From contig NC_085137.1 of assembly GCF_035046485.1 (NCBI RefSeq), positions 342,416,505-342,480,504 on the forward strand: 64,000 nucleotides of DNA. The letters run 5' to 3'. Below are positions 31,884 to 42,630 of the stretch, in pieces (position 1 is the first letter of the stretch; every line of letters begins with the position of its first letter). Source of the stretch: Aedes albopictus. Lineage: Eukaryota; Arthropoda; Insecta; Diptera; Culicidae. Made by a program: the position numbers and the translations under genes. Under the pieces are notes generated by a model. The model was given only the letters and a program-made list of their open reading frames with translations, made no database searches and was not told the origin of the DNA.

Positions 31884-33328
31884 CACAGCGTAACAAAAAA
31901 TAACTTTTTGTCTGTCTCAAGAGCAAACTTATGTGTCTCCGAAGGATTTTGGGCCGCTGAATCCGAATCCGGGCTCAGATTTGCTCTAACACGTCACAAT
32001 TTTGAGCTATACCTCAATTTATAGGGCAAAATATGCGATTTTGGGCTTTTTTGACTGCAAGCCATTAAGCTTGGAAATATTTTTTTAAGCAATCAAAAGG
32101 TTAATTGGTCAATTAACATCTAAACTAACGACTCATGCAAAATATTTCATTTTACCAAATTGAATTCGATAGTTTTAAGCGATTTATGTTAGGTACCGTG
32201 ATTTCGGGTGAAATTGATCACTTTTCGCAGTTTTTGGCGAATAATTTTTGAATACTTATCGGTATGGTTTAATTCAATGCTTTAAAACAAGTACGACCAT
32301 GGTTTTCATCAGTCAAAGAGGTTTGAAATTCTACTGCAAATCATTTTATAACAAAAAATATCATTTGAAATAAAAAATCAAAAATTTTACTTTCGGGGTG
32401 AAATTGATCAGTCAGTGAAATGTTGTTGTAAGTGCTGAAAATATTTTTTCCTCCTGAATTAACCACCCTGGAATGCGAAAAGCTATGCAAAACTTTTACA
32501 AGTTTACTATTTTTTTAATTATTTAAGTTTGAAGTTTAATAAATCTTAAGAAAACGCCTAAAAGTATGCAATTTCCATACTAAATATGTTATAACTTCCA
32601 GAAAAAGTACAATTTTATGCATACATTTCAATATTTATGAAACTTTTGATGATGAAATCGGGTTTAGCGAATACTTGGCAGCTAGAAACAAACATTCAAA
32701 TATTCATTACATGTGCGATACAGCTACGGTAACAAAAGTTTGAAAATGTCTTTGAAGTTCGCCTAACATGCAGTTTTGGAAAATATTGAATTTTATACAG
32801 AAATATGTGTCTAATTGGCTGTAAAACATGTCAACTCATCATTCAATAGCTCTTGAGCTAGATGATGAACATTTTTTACAAATTGTTTTCAGTTTAAAGC
32901 GTTATTTTCAACACATAAAAATGGCTCTCGCGTCGATCAATTTCACCCCACTGATCAATTTCACCCGAAATCACGGTACGATATTTCCCATACAAGGCAC
33001 CCTCGCAAAGTTGCATGCAAGTTTTCATACTTACATAAAATGCTTAAATCCATCAAATTTGATTAGGTAAAACGAAATATTTTGCATGAGTCGTTGATTT
33101 AGATGTTAATTGACCAATTAACCTTTTGATTGCTTTAAAAAAATATTTCCAAGCTTAATGGCTTGCAGTCAAAAAAGCCCAAAATCGCATATTTTGCCCT
33201 ATAAATTGTGGTATAGCTCAAAATTGTGACGTGTTAGAACAAATCTGAGCCCGGATTCGGATTTAGCGGCCCAAAAACCTTCGGAGACACATAAGTTTGC
33301 TCTTGAGACAAAAAAATGTTGCGCTGTG
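31884..33328. mobile_element. Harbinger-like element with about 320-bp TIRs, split by a mariner-like MITE
   Basis: Ends CACAGCG/CGCTGTG with a 3-bp TAA flank on each side (31881-31883, 33329-33331), as expected for PIF/Harbinger targets. Arms of about 300 bp match closely (CTCAAGAGCAAACTTATGTG, CCGAATCCGGGCTCAGATTT, AAGCCATTAAGCTTGGAAAT). The centre is the insertion at 32196-32976. No transposase. Confidence 0.8.
32196..32976. mobile_element. TA-flanked MITE with CCGTGATTTCGGG ends, nested
   Basis: 781 bp with inverted ends CCGTGATTTCGGGTGAAATT and complement; TA at 32194-32195 and 32977-32978. GGGGTGAAATTGATCAGT repeats internally near 32396. A related element is at 50597-51363. Confidence 0.82.
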
Positions 33329-33331
33329 TAA

Positions 33332-34854
33332 TGGAAATGGCTGTAAACTTTCAATTCATTGCTTATCAATATGGCGACGACTATATTTAGCGAAAATAAA
33401 ACGAAAGCAATAAACCTAGCAGTGTCGCCATCCGTTGAGAGTTTGAACAGTTTTATTGTGGTAATAATGAATGCCAGAAGGTTTACATATTGGAGAATTT
33501 TGATTACTCTTAAAATCTGGCTTTATGGATATCTTAAAGTATACTTTAAAACATTTTATCAATAGTTTTCATAAAAGTTGTCATAAGACTGTGAATTTTT
33601 ATTATTGCTGTAATAAAACCCTAATAAAAATCAAACAAAACCAATCAGCAATGAAATTGTTACTTGGGAGCTGTCGAGATCTTTCTGAGATATCTTTTAA
33701 AAAAAATCAATCCTGTATCAATGAAATCAGTAATTCCTGAAGAATTTTTCTATAGGAATCCCTGGTGGATCTCCTGAATCGTTCTTGTCTCGAAGAATCT
33801 CTGAAGAAACTTCTGGAGAGATGTAAATGATGAATAATGAATGAAATCCAATAAAAAATTAAAAAAAAAAGTTCTAAGAGTTTCGTATTTGAATGGACAC
33901 CCTGAAATTCCATTAGAATTTCTTCAGAAGTTCTTGATAAGAGCCTTCTGCAAAGTTTGTCTAAAACAATAGAAAGAAAAAAAAATGGTCTGTCTATTGC
34001 TCCAATGACCAGACTTCAAATTGTTATTTTATTTTAACATGCAAAATACACCAGATGTAAGAATTTTAAAATCTTATTCATATTCAGTATTATCAAATTT
34101 AGGTTGTTCAATAATTTTCCAGTCTTAGAAAATTATGTCATCGGCTTATCAACTTCAACCGGATGGAAAGTTTTAAAATTTAACAATTTGAACATTTTTA
34201 CAAAATGTGTGTTTCTTGTAAGAATTTCGTTTACGGAATTTGAAACAGATTCGCCCAGTTCATGTTTTAAAAATATTTGATTGGAATAATATGCATCAAT
34301 TGAGTTGTATAATAAAAAAAATCATTGCATTACATTTTGTATGGAACTTGACTCCTGTTGAACGAAAAGTTGCGCTTGTATAACTTTTACGTGAATAACT
34401 TTCGAATATCGTTTGACAGACACGAAGATGGCTAAGATAATCAATTCAAGATATCCTCAGCATAGTCTTGCTAAATGTCCACGCTGTGGTTGCTTTGGCC
34501 CGTTTGTGCAAGAACTATCTTATCTGATTGTATTTTTTTTTGTAAAACACTTTTTACGGCAAAAGAGAAAGCAGCAGGACAAAGGCCTTCCTATAGACAT
34601 TATGAACCATGCTGAATAATTGAGAACCGAATGACGTTAATCCATTTATTGTTTCCCGAGATTAGGCATAACATAATTCAGATAAGGGGGATTTTTCTTA
34701 ATAAACGAAAGAACAAACTGATTCATAGGCTTCCATGATAAAGGACCTTGTAGCTTTGATATTCTTCCGGAAAAAACAATTACACGGGACGAAAATGGCA
34801 AATACTAGACGTAAACATAAGAAGAACATAATTTTCATTGAAAATTACAATTTT
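33332..34854. other. AT-rich intergenic; no supported gene
   Basis: About 1.5 kb with short ORFs only (the longest, 68 codons at 34413-34619, has two Cys pairs but no recognisable domain or promoter). A short 15-bp-type array stretch (33735-33825) and an A-rich retroposon-like tail (near 33840-33870) are visible. Confidence 0.5.
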
Positions 34855-35175
34855 CTAAGTAGCTCCCTCATCCACTGAATAGTTTCGGATTCGCTGAAAA
34901 TAATCAATAAAACCTAAAATTGGAAATCAATTATGAAGATGGAAACTGTTTGAAAACGAGCACCTAAATAGTCACCACAATTATTCGAAACCTTGGCATC
35001 CATCACAATTCAAGAGAATTTCATTTAGTTTAAACAAAACAAACATTTTTCGATCACATATTACATTTGAAGTAGCCAATTACAAACAGTAAAAATAAAT
35101 ACCTTTGCACTCTACAATTTTCAAACACACCACTAGTACCAATCCGACGTAGCTAATGTCCTGATACAGCTTCAT
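34855..35175 (-). CDS. Candidate two-exon gene for a 43-aa secreted peptide
   Basis: Minus strand: exon 1 from ATG 35175 to 35103 encodes a signal-peptide-like segment with a basic start and the core VGLVLVVCLKIVEC; the donor is AAAG|GTATTT. The acceptor TTTTAG ends at 34914. Exon 2, 34913-34855, encodes GFIDYFQRIRNYSVDEGAT and a TAG. The total of 132 nt is in frame (73 + 59); the intron is 189 bp. The predicted mature part is about 19-20 residues without cysteine pairs. A GA-rich promoter-like tract lies about 105-140 bp upstream. The exon 1 phase (signal peptide, then phase 1) is the same as in both protease genes. No known family is recognised. Chance is not excluded because the ORF is short. 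Confidence 0.4.
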
Positions 35176-35280
35176 AATTCAAACTTGTTTGCACTGCGAA
35201 TCACTGTCACGAAATGCGAAGACTGTTGAGATTGATCATGTCTTGAACTAATCTTAAGACACAAGCGATCGGACATCGCA

Positions 35281-35314
35281 ACTCTCTCGCTCTCTCTCTG
35301 TTTCTTTCTCTTAG
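35281..35314 (-). promoter_or_regulatory. GAGA-type tract upstream of the small peptide gene
   Basis: On the minus strand this reads AAGAGAAAGAAACAGAGAGA followed by GAGCGAGAGAG, similar to GAGA-factor sites at insect promoters, located 106-139 bp upstream of the ATG at 35175. Confidence 0.35.
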
Positions 35315-35733
35315 CTTCTCAGCACATTGCACACGCTAAGAAAATGTCATACAGGTAATACTTTTCCAAACACTGACTGAGAACGCAATGAATCGAGGCT
35401 GAATAGGAATTATTCGCCTCACAGTTAATGCACTACTAGGCAACTGTCATATTTGTTCGTTTTTTCAAGAAGTGATTTTACCTATGGAGGGCCTTTTTCC
35501 TACGGAATCCATCTGGAGTCAGTGATACCTTTAGAAAATCTAATGAGTTTATACCTATGTAGTCTTTGGAATTCTTCCAGAACGAATTTTAATCTTCTTT
35601 CTTGGGTTTCTTTCAAATAATCTTGGATGTATTTCATTTGGATGCATAAAAAAGTATCTGACCCCTGGAATTTCTCCAGATTTTTTTTTGGGAATCAACC
35701 ATATATCTCTTTTCCGTCGGAGTTGCTTTTGGG

Positions 35734-35907
35734 CAAGGATGGGAAATGTCACAGAACTTCATGAAAAAAATGTCATGACATATTTTAATTTCCACTACTT
35801 TTGATGTAAATTTTCATTTTTTTACATCACTATTCCATATTTTTTTACTAGGGACAGAGAAATTGACAAATAACAAAATGATATTTTTATGGCGTTTCCC
35901 ATCCCTG
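35734..35907. mobile_element. hAT-like MITE, 174 bp
   Basis: Ends CAAGGATGGGAAA and, reverse-complemented, CAGGGATGGGAAA; flanked by CTTTTGGG and CCTCTGGG (6 of 8 bases match), a decayed 8-bp duplication. Confidence 0.75.
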
Positions 35908-35998
35908 CCTCTGGGCATCATCCAGGAGTTCACTCTGAGAATCATTCAAAAATTTCTGGAATAAGTAATAGACCAAATTTCTGGATTAATCACCACTT

Positions 35999-37329
35999 TT
36001 TTTTCTTTCATTTATTTGATAGGCTCAAGTGCTATAAAGCATAACAGAGCCGAAAACCAATTGCATCGTTACAAAATAAATATACAATAAATTAACAAAA
36101 AAAAATATTACAATCCATTAATTACCGCTTGCGAGAGCTCTTTTTGGGTGTCGACTGTACCTGCTCAACCACTAATTGAGCTTCCCGTTGACATCTATCG
36201 CCTGTATTTCTCTTGTCTGCTCTTTCTTTCCGCTTCACACTTCTCCCACTGCTCCATTTGTGCCCTTTCTTTCGCCTGTAAACCTTTTTTGTACCGTCGC
36301 TGCATCGATTTATCTTTCTTTCCAAATTCTTCCTGTCGCTTCCGTTTCTCTGCTTCGTACTTCGCCCAATTTTCCGCCAATTTCCGTTCGTACCCACTCT
36401 TGTACTCAGGTTTTGTCACATTTTTACTTTCTTGCTGTTTTTGGATTTCGGGTTGTTTTTCCGCTTCTTTTTCCTCGGATGCTGCACCAGCATCAGACAC
36501 GACCTGAGCATAGGTGCAAGCCACCCTTTCTGATACAGTTGTCCTCCTTTTTCCTTGTTGGGATTCTCGTTGTGGGCAGGTATTCTTCCGATGACCCTCC
36601 GAATGACATAAAAAGTACTTGTTCCTGAGCTCCTCATAACACACCTTCGCTTTCCAGTTCAGTATGTCCAGTGTTGGAGGAATATTTTCCTCGACCTCCA
36701 TAAATAATCCTCGTACGCCAGTAAACAAATGATCCATACCAAGATCCGGCGGAAATCCCGAACCAGACGTTGAACCTTCCCGAATTTGCTTATGACCGCC
36801 AGCAGTACATCGTCAGTCACTTCCGGTGGGATATCGAAGATCCTTACATACTGGATATTGATTCCAGCAGGTAGCATCCGGATATCGAGAGATTTGCCAT
36901 TGTCATTCTTAAATTTCAACACTCCATCGTTTTTCTGCAGGGCCTCTTCCATTGCTGCTGTGTTCGTAGGCTTGATCCGCAGACTTCTGTCATCTCCTAT
37001 CTTGTAGACAGCTTCCATTTCTGTCACACTTGAATCCAAACTCCTCGGAAATTTTGCAATTTCCGCCCATGTCGGCTGCGGTGCGGACAGGGGGAAACAA
37101 AATTTCACTGAGTTTTCAATCATTCCTCCACTCATTTTGTTGAACAATTGACGCCTCTGTTATCTACCGCTGAGGGAATCGAACGAAAAAAAAACGACCG
37201 AAAAAGTACAATGCGCTTTGAACCGGTGGAACCAATAGCAGCTAAACAACACAAAGAATATCACGTTTTATTCCATTCCGACAGTCGATTGCTTCTGCGC
37301 CCGAATGCAACGAGAGTAAGACAACAACT
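35999..37329 (-). mobile_element. Full-length ORF1-only LINE derivative (HAL1-like)
   Basis: A 1,331-bp minus-strand insertion bounded by a perfect 13-bp duplication TTAATCACCACTT (35986-35998 and 37330-37342). It has about 195 bp of 5' leader, an ORF1 (37135-36122), a short 3' UTR with GGCTC...GAGCC and AAATAAATG, and a poly(A) (T-run near 35999-36006 on plus). There is no ORF2 sequence at all between ORF1 and the 3' UTR. In mammals such ORF1-bearing half-LINEs are called HAL1; calling it by analogy is an inference. Confidence 0.85.
36122..37135 (-). pseudogene. LINE ORF1 (RRM-like and zinc-knuckle protein), frameshifted
   Basis: Reading starts at ATG 37135. An N-terminal part (PTWAEIAKFP) leads to an RNA-binding-like region (YVRIFDIPPEVTDDVLLAVI, SKFGKVQRLVRD), then after a frameshift near 36735 to a zinc-knuckle region, LNWKAKVCYEELRNK and HSEGHRKNTC. 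The first knuckle cysteine appears replaced by Tyr (KYFLC). A Lys/Glu-rich coiled coil follows (36430-36200), and after another shift near 36200 the basic tail ends at 36122. Leader and tail are preserved, but this copy cannot make full ORF1. In LINEs this protein coats the element RNA. Confidence 0.75.
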
Positions 37330-37374
37330 TTAATCACCACTTGCAGATGGCAAGGCAGATGGCCTATTTTTTGT

Positions 37375-37716
37375 AGGATGCCCTCAAGGAACTTCGGAAG
37401 GAATTCCTAGAGAAACCCATTAAGAAATAGGTATGATGATCACAAATCATAGAAGCATTTGCGGAGAATCTTTTAAAATAAACTGTTGGGGAATTTTCAA
37501 AAGTAACTTATGAAATATCAGCAAGAGCTCCTGCAGGATTAATAACAAAAAAAAAAACTCTTGGAAGAATGCCATAAAGAACTCCTGGAGAGTTCTCACA
37601 AGGAAGGTTTCATAAAAAAACTACTGGAAGATTCCCAAAGAGAACTTCTATACGGTTCTCATAAGAAACTCCTGAAGAACGACCTCTTGGAGAAATTTCC
37701 AGAATGAATTTCTGGA
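37375..37716 (+). repeat. 15-bp GGAATTCC-type array, block 4
   Basis: Degenerate units such as CTCCTGGAGAGTTCT; a Feilai-type SINE was inserted into it. Confidence 0.7.
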
Positions 37717-37726
37717 GATCTTTCCA

Positions 37727-37998
37727 GGGGTCTCCAGTTAGCCTAGTGTTTAAGGCTGTGGATCGCCAATCCGGAGACGGCGGGTTCGATTCCCGTTCCG
37801 GTCGGGAAAATTTTCTCGACTCCCTGGGCATAGTGTATCATTGTACATGCCTTACAATATACAAATTCATGCAATGGCAGGCAAAGAAAGCCCTTCAATT
37901 AATAACTGTGGAAGTGCTCGAAGAACACTAAGTTGAAGCGAGGCAGGCCAAGTCCCAGTGGGGACGTAGAGCCACAAAGAAGAAGAAGAAGAAGAAGA
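37727..37998 (+). mobile_element. Feilai-type SINE, plus strand
   Basis: About 272 bp: tRNA-like head (TTAGCCTAGTGTTTAAGG as A box, GGTTCGATTCCCG as B box), body with TTCATGCAATGGCAGGCAAA and GAACACTAAGTTGAAGCGAG, and a tail of AAG repeats. An 11-bp duplication AGATCTTTCCA flanks it (37716-37726 and 37999-38009). Matches my recollection of the Aedes Feilai family. Confidence 0.88.
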
Positions 37999-38009
37999 AG
38001 ATCTTTCCA

Positions 38010-38394
38010 AAATAAATTCTAAATCAATATCCAGATAGATTTCTGGAGGATACAAAATATATGATTTTAAGAGTTCCGGTTTTTTTTCTGGGCGAATTCA
38101 CACTGCAGTTCATTTTGAAATAGTTGTGATTCCGTTGCTGGATGTTATATTGTCATGTTCTCTTGATTTTTTTTTCGACTGTCCATGACATAGGCAATAT
38201 GGCTAATATGTAGTTGAAATTTTTCAGCCCTTGTCGTCAATTATTGCTTCCTCAAATATTTCATACAGCTTAATGTTTCTATCTTCACCAAGTCCAACTT
38301 CCTTATTAAGAACAAAAATAGATAGTTAAATGATGTTGACTATCTTTCATGACATACACAGCAAATGATATTTTTGGTATTTTGAAGTGTCGGA
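38010..38394. other. No gene recognised
   Basis: AT-rich spacer between the SINE and the next 15-bp array. Confidence 0.45.
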
Positions 38395-40540
38395 AATAAC
38401 CCAAGAATTCTTCCAGGCGTTCCTCGGAAATTCCTCCAGGAGTCCCTCAGAAATTCATCATGATGTTCCCCGACAATACCTCTACGAGTCCCTAGAAATG
38501 CTTCCAGGACTTCCCGAGAAATCTGAGTTTCCCAGTAGTTTCTAGGGAATTTCTTTAAGAGCTATGCTAGAATTCTTCTAGGAGTTCTTCAGAAATTACT
38601 TCATGAACCTTTCGTAAAATCCTGCAGAAGTTCCTCTGAAAACCCTCCGGGAGTTCCTCAGGAATTCTTCCGGAAGTTCCCCAAGGATTCCACGGGAGTT
38701 CCATGAGGATTCCTCAGGAGTCCCCCAATGAGTTCTTCAGGAGTTCCCTGAAAACTGCTCCAGGTAATTTTCCCAAGAGTTCCTTCTGAAATTTCTCCTG
38801 GGATTCCTCCAGGAAGTTTTTCTGGGATTCTGGGAATTTTTCCAGGAATTGCTCCAGGAATTCCTCTATCGGTTTCTCTAGAAATTATTCAAGGGATTCC
38901 TTTAGGAATGCCCTCAGGGATTCCTTCACAATTTCCTCCATGGATTCCTCCATTCAGGTATTCCTCCAGGAATTCCTCCAGAGCTCCTTCAGGAATTCAT
39001 CCAGGATTTCCTCCAACAACTAATCCAGTTATTTCTTCGGAAAATTTTCAAGGAATTTGTCCAGAATTTCCAACAGGGATTCCTCCAAAGTTTCCTCTAT
39101 GAATTCTTCCAGGGATTACTCCATAAATTTCTCCAGGACTTTCTCTAGGAATAACTGCTTATTCATCTAGGAATTTATCAGGAGTTTCCTTGCGTAATTC
39201 CTCCACGGTGTACACCAGACATTTCCCGGTTCCTCCAGGGGATCCTCCAGGAATTGTTCCATAACCCATGTAGCATACTTGTCACAGAAAAGTCACAGTG
39301 GCTCAGGTTTTTCTTTCGAAGAAGTCATAATGACTCACTTCTAACACATAAATACTTACTTGCTAAAAGTAAGTCACCTTGACTTCTGCACAACAAAAAC
39401 CTGCGCCGCCGTGATTCTTCTGTGACAAGTGTGTTACTGGGGAAATTCAGTTCCGGAAGTCCTCCAGCAAATTCAACGTGAACTCTTCCAACAATTCCTC
39501 ACAGGGGTTTCTCCTGAAATTCTTCCAGGAATTCCTCCATAGATTCCTTCAGGAATTCCACACAGAATTCCTCCAGGGATTCCTCCAGCAAATAATCCTG
39601 GAATTCCTTCAGAAATTACTCTAGAAATTACTCCTGGAATTACTACAGAAATTCCTCTAAGAATTGTTCCTGGAAATACTCCAGGAATTCCTACAAGATA
39701 TATTCCAGAATTCCTCTGGAAATAATTGCTGTTATTGCTGTGGGAATTACTGCAGGAATTTCTCCAGAAAATACTTCATTAATTCCTACATAAATTCTTC
39801 CAGGAATTCCTCCAGAGATTCCTTCAGGAATTCCTCACAGAATTCCTCCAGGGATTCCTCCAGCAAATAATCCTGGAATTCCTTCAGAAATTACTCAAGA
39901 AATTACTCCTGGAATTACTACAGAAATTCCTCTAAGAATTGTTCCTGGAAATACTCCAGGAATTCCTACAAGATATATTCCAGAACTCCTCTAGAAATAA
40001 TTGCTGTTATTGCTGTGGGAATTACTGCAGGAATTTCTCCAGAAACTTTCCAGAAAATACTTCATAAATTCCTACAGGAATTTCTCCGGGAAGTCCTCCA
40101 GGAATTATTCCAAGAAATCCTTCAGAAATTATTCCGAGAAATTCCTTGAGAAACTCTTGAAGGAATTCCTGGAGGAATGCTTGGAGAATTTCTTAGCGAG
40201 TCTTGGAGGAATTCCTGGAGCAATTTTTGAAGGAATACCTAGAGAAATTCTTTGAGTAATTCCAGACAGATTTTTTAGAGGAATATCTGGAGAAATTCTT
40301 TGAGAAACTCCTGGTGTAATTCTTGAAGGAATTCTTGGAGAAATTTCCCCACCAGAATTCTTGAAGGAATTTCTGGCTGAATTTTTAGAGGAACTCCTGG
40401 AAATACATTTGAGGAATTTCTTCGATAAATCCTAGAGGAATTCTTGGAGCAATTATTGGCGAAAGTCTTTGGGGAATACCTTGGAGGAGTTTTTTGGAGA
40501 AACTACAACGATACATTAAAGAGACACAAGAGTAGAGCTG
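38395..40540. repeat. 15-bp GGAATTCC-type array, block 5, with polarity switch
   Basis: From 38395 to about 40140 the plus strand carries the complement form (AATTCCTCCAGGAAT), and from about 40145 to 40540 it carries the direct form (GGAATTCCTGGAGGAAT). Local higher-order duplication: about 39720-39760 and 40005-40045 share TAATTGCTGTTATTGCTGTG, as do their flanks. Interrupted by a MITE at 39256-39439. Confidence 0.85.
39256..39439. mobile_element. TIR MITE in the array, about 184 bp
   Basis: Ends CCCATGTAGCATACTTGTCA and, reverse-complemented, CCCAGTAACACACTTGTCAC; both continue through CAGGTTTTT and GAAGTCA. The target duplication is unclear because the surroundings are repetitive. Confidence 0.75.
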
Positions 40541-40575
40541 GAATGTCTAAATTTCTGAACATTTTGGATAACCTA

Positions 40576-40813
40576 CACTGCAAAATTTGTTTGCTGGTAT
40601 TCAGCAAACTGCTGATTATTTTTGTGCTGATTATATTCAGCAATACAAATTTACTGAGTATCAGCAATTATTTTTCAACTTGCTGTACCATCCAGCAATT
40701 TTGACAGTTGATCAGCAACTGTGTGCTGAAATTCAGCAAAAATGTTGTTGAAATTCAGCAATTTATTTTGCTGATTTTTTTTTGTGTTGGAAGCATTTCA
40801 AAAAATTGGTGTG
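40576..40813. mobile_element. MITE of the TCAGCAAA family, copy in reverse orientation
   Basis: 238 bp flanked by TA; reverse-complementary along its length to 5835-6073, including TTGACAGTT and TTTTTCAACTTGCTG segments. Confidence 0.85.
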
Positions 40814-40815
40814 TA

Positions 40816-41240
40816 GATCACCAAGTGAATGTTGCTAAGTAAGATATCATAATTGTTCTCTGAAGCTTTTGAAATTGTTAGATTCCGCCAGCATTCGCCA
40901 CAATTAAAAAAATCGAAGGTTCACAGATATTGCGGCCATACTTCAAAATACATTTGGTCCATTTGTATGTCAGTGGACACCGAAATAGTAACGCCTAGAG
41001 ATACTCGTAATAATATGAGGGGCAACAGATACAATTGCGAAATAATTATACCGATAGAGTGAAGAGAAACAACAGTTAGAGCCTGTAGACCTTGAAGGTC
41101 CTAATTCCAGAATAGTTTTGAAAGCCTGAAATATCCCATGAATGTACCATAAGCATTATCAGGTATCAGAAGGCCGGGTCCAGAGGCACGTTATCCTCCA
41201 TTTGGGACATTTGTGCCATCGCCAAAATAATAGCCTATTT
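40816..41240. other. No gene recognised
   Basis: About 425 bp with short ORFs only. Confidence 0.45.
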
Positions 41241-41246
41241 CATCAT

Positions 41247-42022
41247 CTACCTGAGGGAAAAGGAAGGAAATAAGGATAGCACATAATCAACGGCATCATC
41301 TAAATCACTTGGAGTGTCAATGGATGGTGAGTATCCATGAAATTTGGCCGCAACCAAATCAGTAAAAAGATCCCAGTTTGTTGACCGGGGATTCCTGAAT
41401 CGCAATGTTTGCGAAGTAACATTTAAATGTTCAAAAAAGATGTAGCGATGGTCAGATAAAGATTCTTCATCTGACACATGCCAATTGGTCAGCTCGTGAC
41501 TAATTCTACTAGAGCAAAGCGTTATGTCTAACACTTCCTCTCTAGCAGATACCATGAAGGTTGGGCGGTTGCCTATGTTAAGTAACGCAAGATCTGTACT
41601 ACTTAAGTACTCCATTAAACTGGAGCCTCTCAAGTTAATGTCTGAGCTGCCCCAGATGATATGGTGAGCATTAGCATCACAGCCAACAATTAGCGGAAGG
41701 CCTTTTGAAGAACAGTATGCGATGACTTGTTTGAAAGCATCCGTAGGGGATGGTTCATCATGCGGTAAATAAACCGAACAATAGACGTATTTCCTGTTGA
41801 GGTTTCCAACAGATACATCAATTGTGATAGCACATACATCTCTGGTGGTTAGTTCAGAGATGAGTGTAGCAGCTATTGCATTGTTGACAAGCACACAGGC
41901 TCGAGGCATGACACGTGAGTTTGCCATTTCATGTTTACTGAAAGTAGCAAACACCGGGTTCACCTAGATAGAAATTCCCCTTACGGAAGTAAGGTTCTTG
42001 GACCAAGGCCACTTGGGCTGAA
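41247..42022 (-). pseudogene. LINE endonuclease domain fragment
   Basis: The minus strand encodes an apurinic-type endonuclease: LVQEPYF near 42005-41985, a frameshift near 41930, then VGCDANAHHIIWGSS (about 41690-41650), RPTFM, LDITLCSS and SLSDHRYIFF (near 41450). This set fits R1/LOA/Jockey-group EN domains. Reading ends at 41247 shortly after the domain; RT is absent. Both ends are truncated. Confidence 0.8.
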
Positions 42023-42024
42023 CC

Positions 42025-42136
42025 AATGGCCATTTTGTATGGACAAATAAAAAATTTTGTATGGACCAATGACATCGCGGGGGGGGGGATGGAAAGTCCC
42101 AAAAAAAATGACCACGTGGTTTATGGACGGCCCCTT
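42025..42136. mobile_element. Partial MITE of the GGGGCTGTCC family
   Basis: Shares GGCCATTTTGTATGGACAAA, the G-run (42079-42087) and GACCACGTGGTTTATGGACG with 6093-6259; the left terminus is missing. Confidence 0.75.
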
Positions 42137-42480
42137 ATAAAAAAAATACAAAAACAACACGCATTCTCAGCTATTAGAAAAAGGGGGGAGGTGCAAAGGG
42201 GAGAGGTACCATTCATTTTTAGCACAACTATTCCCCTTGGCTTTAAAATAGACTTTAGGATAAAATGTTTTAAAATTAAGAAGATAAGGCATTTCTAGCA
42301 AAAGAAGATCGTCCCGGGTGGTTACAGGTTAATTTAATTAATACCATTAAGAATATGCGATGCACCAATTAAAATAAAGCTAATAAAAAAATCAATACGA
42401 TGTAGTTACTTAACCTACATTTGTGCATTCAAACCAATGAAAGTATCGCAGCGTATCCCTTTATTTTAGCGTGACCAATG
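42137..42480. other. Upstream spacer of protease gene 2; no gene
   Basis: AT-rich, no supported ORF. Confidence 0.45.
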
Positions 42481-42487
42481 CTCCGAT

Positions 42488-42548
42488 TATAAAGAATTAA
42501 TCCCGTTGCAAAATTTAAAATCTGCTCTACCAGTACGATTCGATCAGT
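42488..42548 (+). promoter_or_regulatory. Possible core promoter of protease gene 2
   Basis: TATAAAG at 42488-42494 and AATTTAAAAT near 42511 precede ATCAGTTAG (TCAGT at 42544-42548), an arthropod initiator-like motif about 31 bp after the second AT-rich box. Start-site use is unproven. Confidence 0.3.
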
Positions 42549-42630
42549 TAGAGGCGAAGGTTCCGAACACGACGATTATCTTCTTGTGTGCATCGTGCCG
42601 GCGAAAGAGACTCAAAACAAAACGCGCTGA

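Noticed and set aside
34413..34619. 68-codon ORF with CPRCGC motif
   Set aside because: The two Cys pairs do not form a recognised finger and there is no supporting context.
36176..36628. 150-codon plus-strand ORF
   Set aside because: Antisense shadow of the LINE ORF1 coiled coil and knuckle region.
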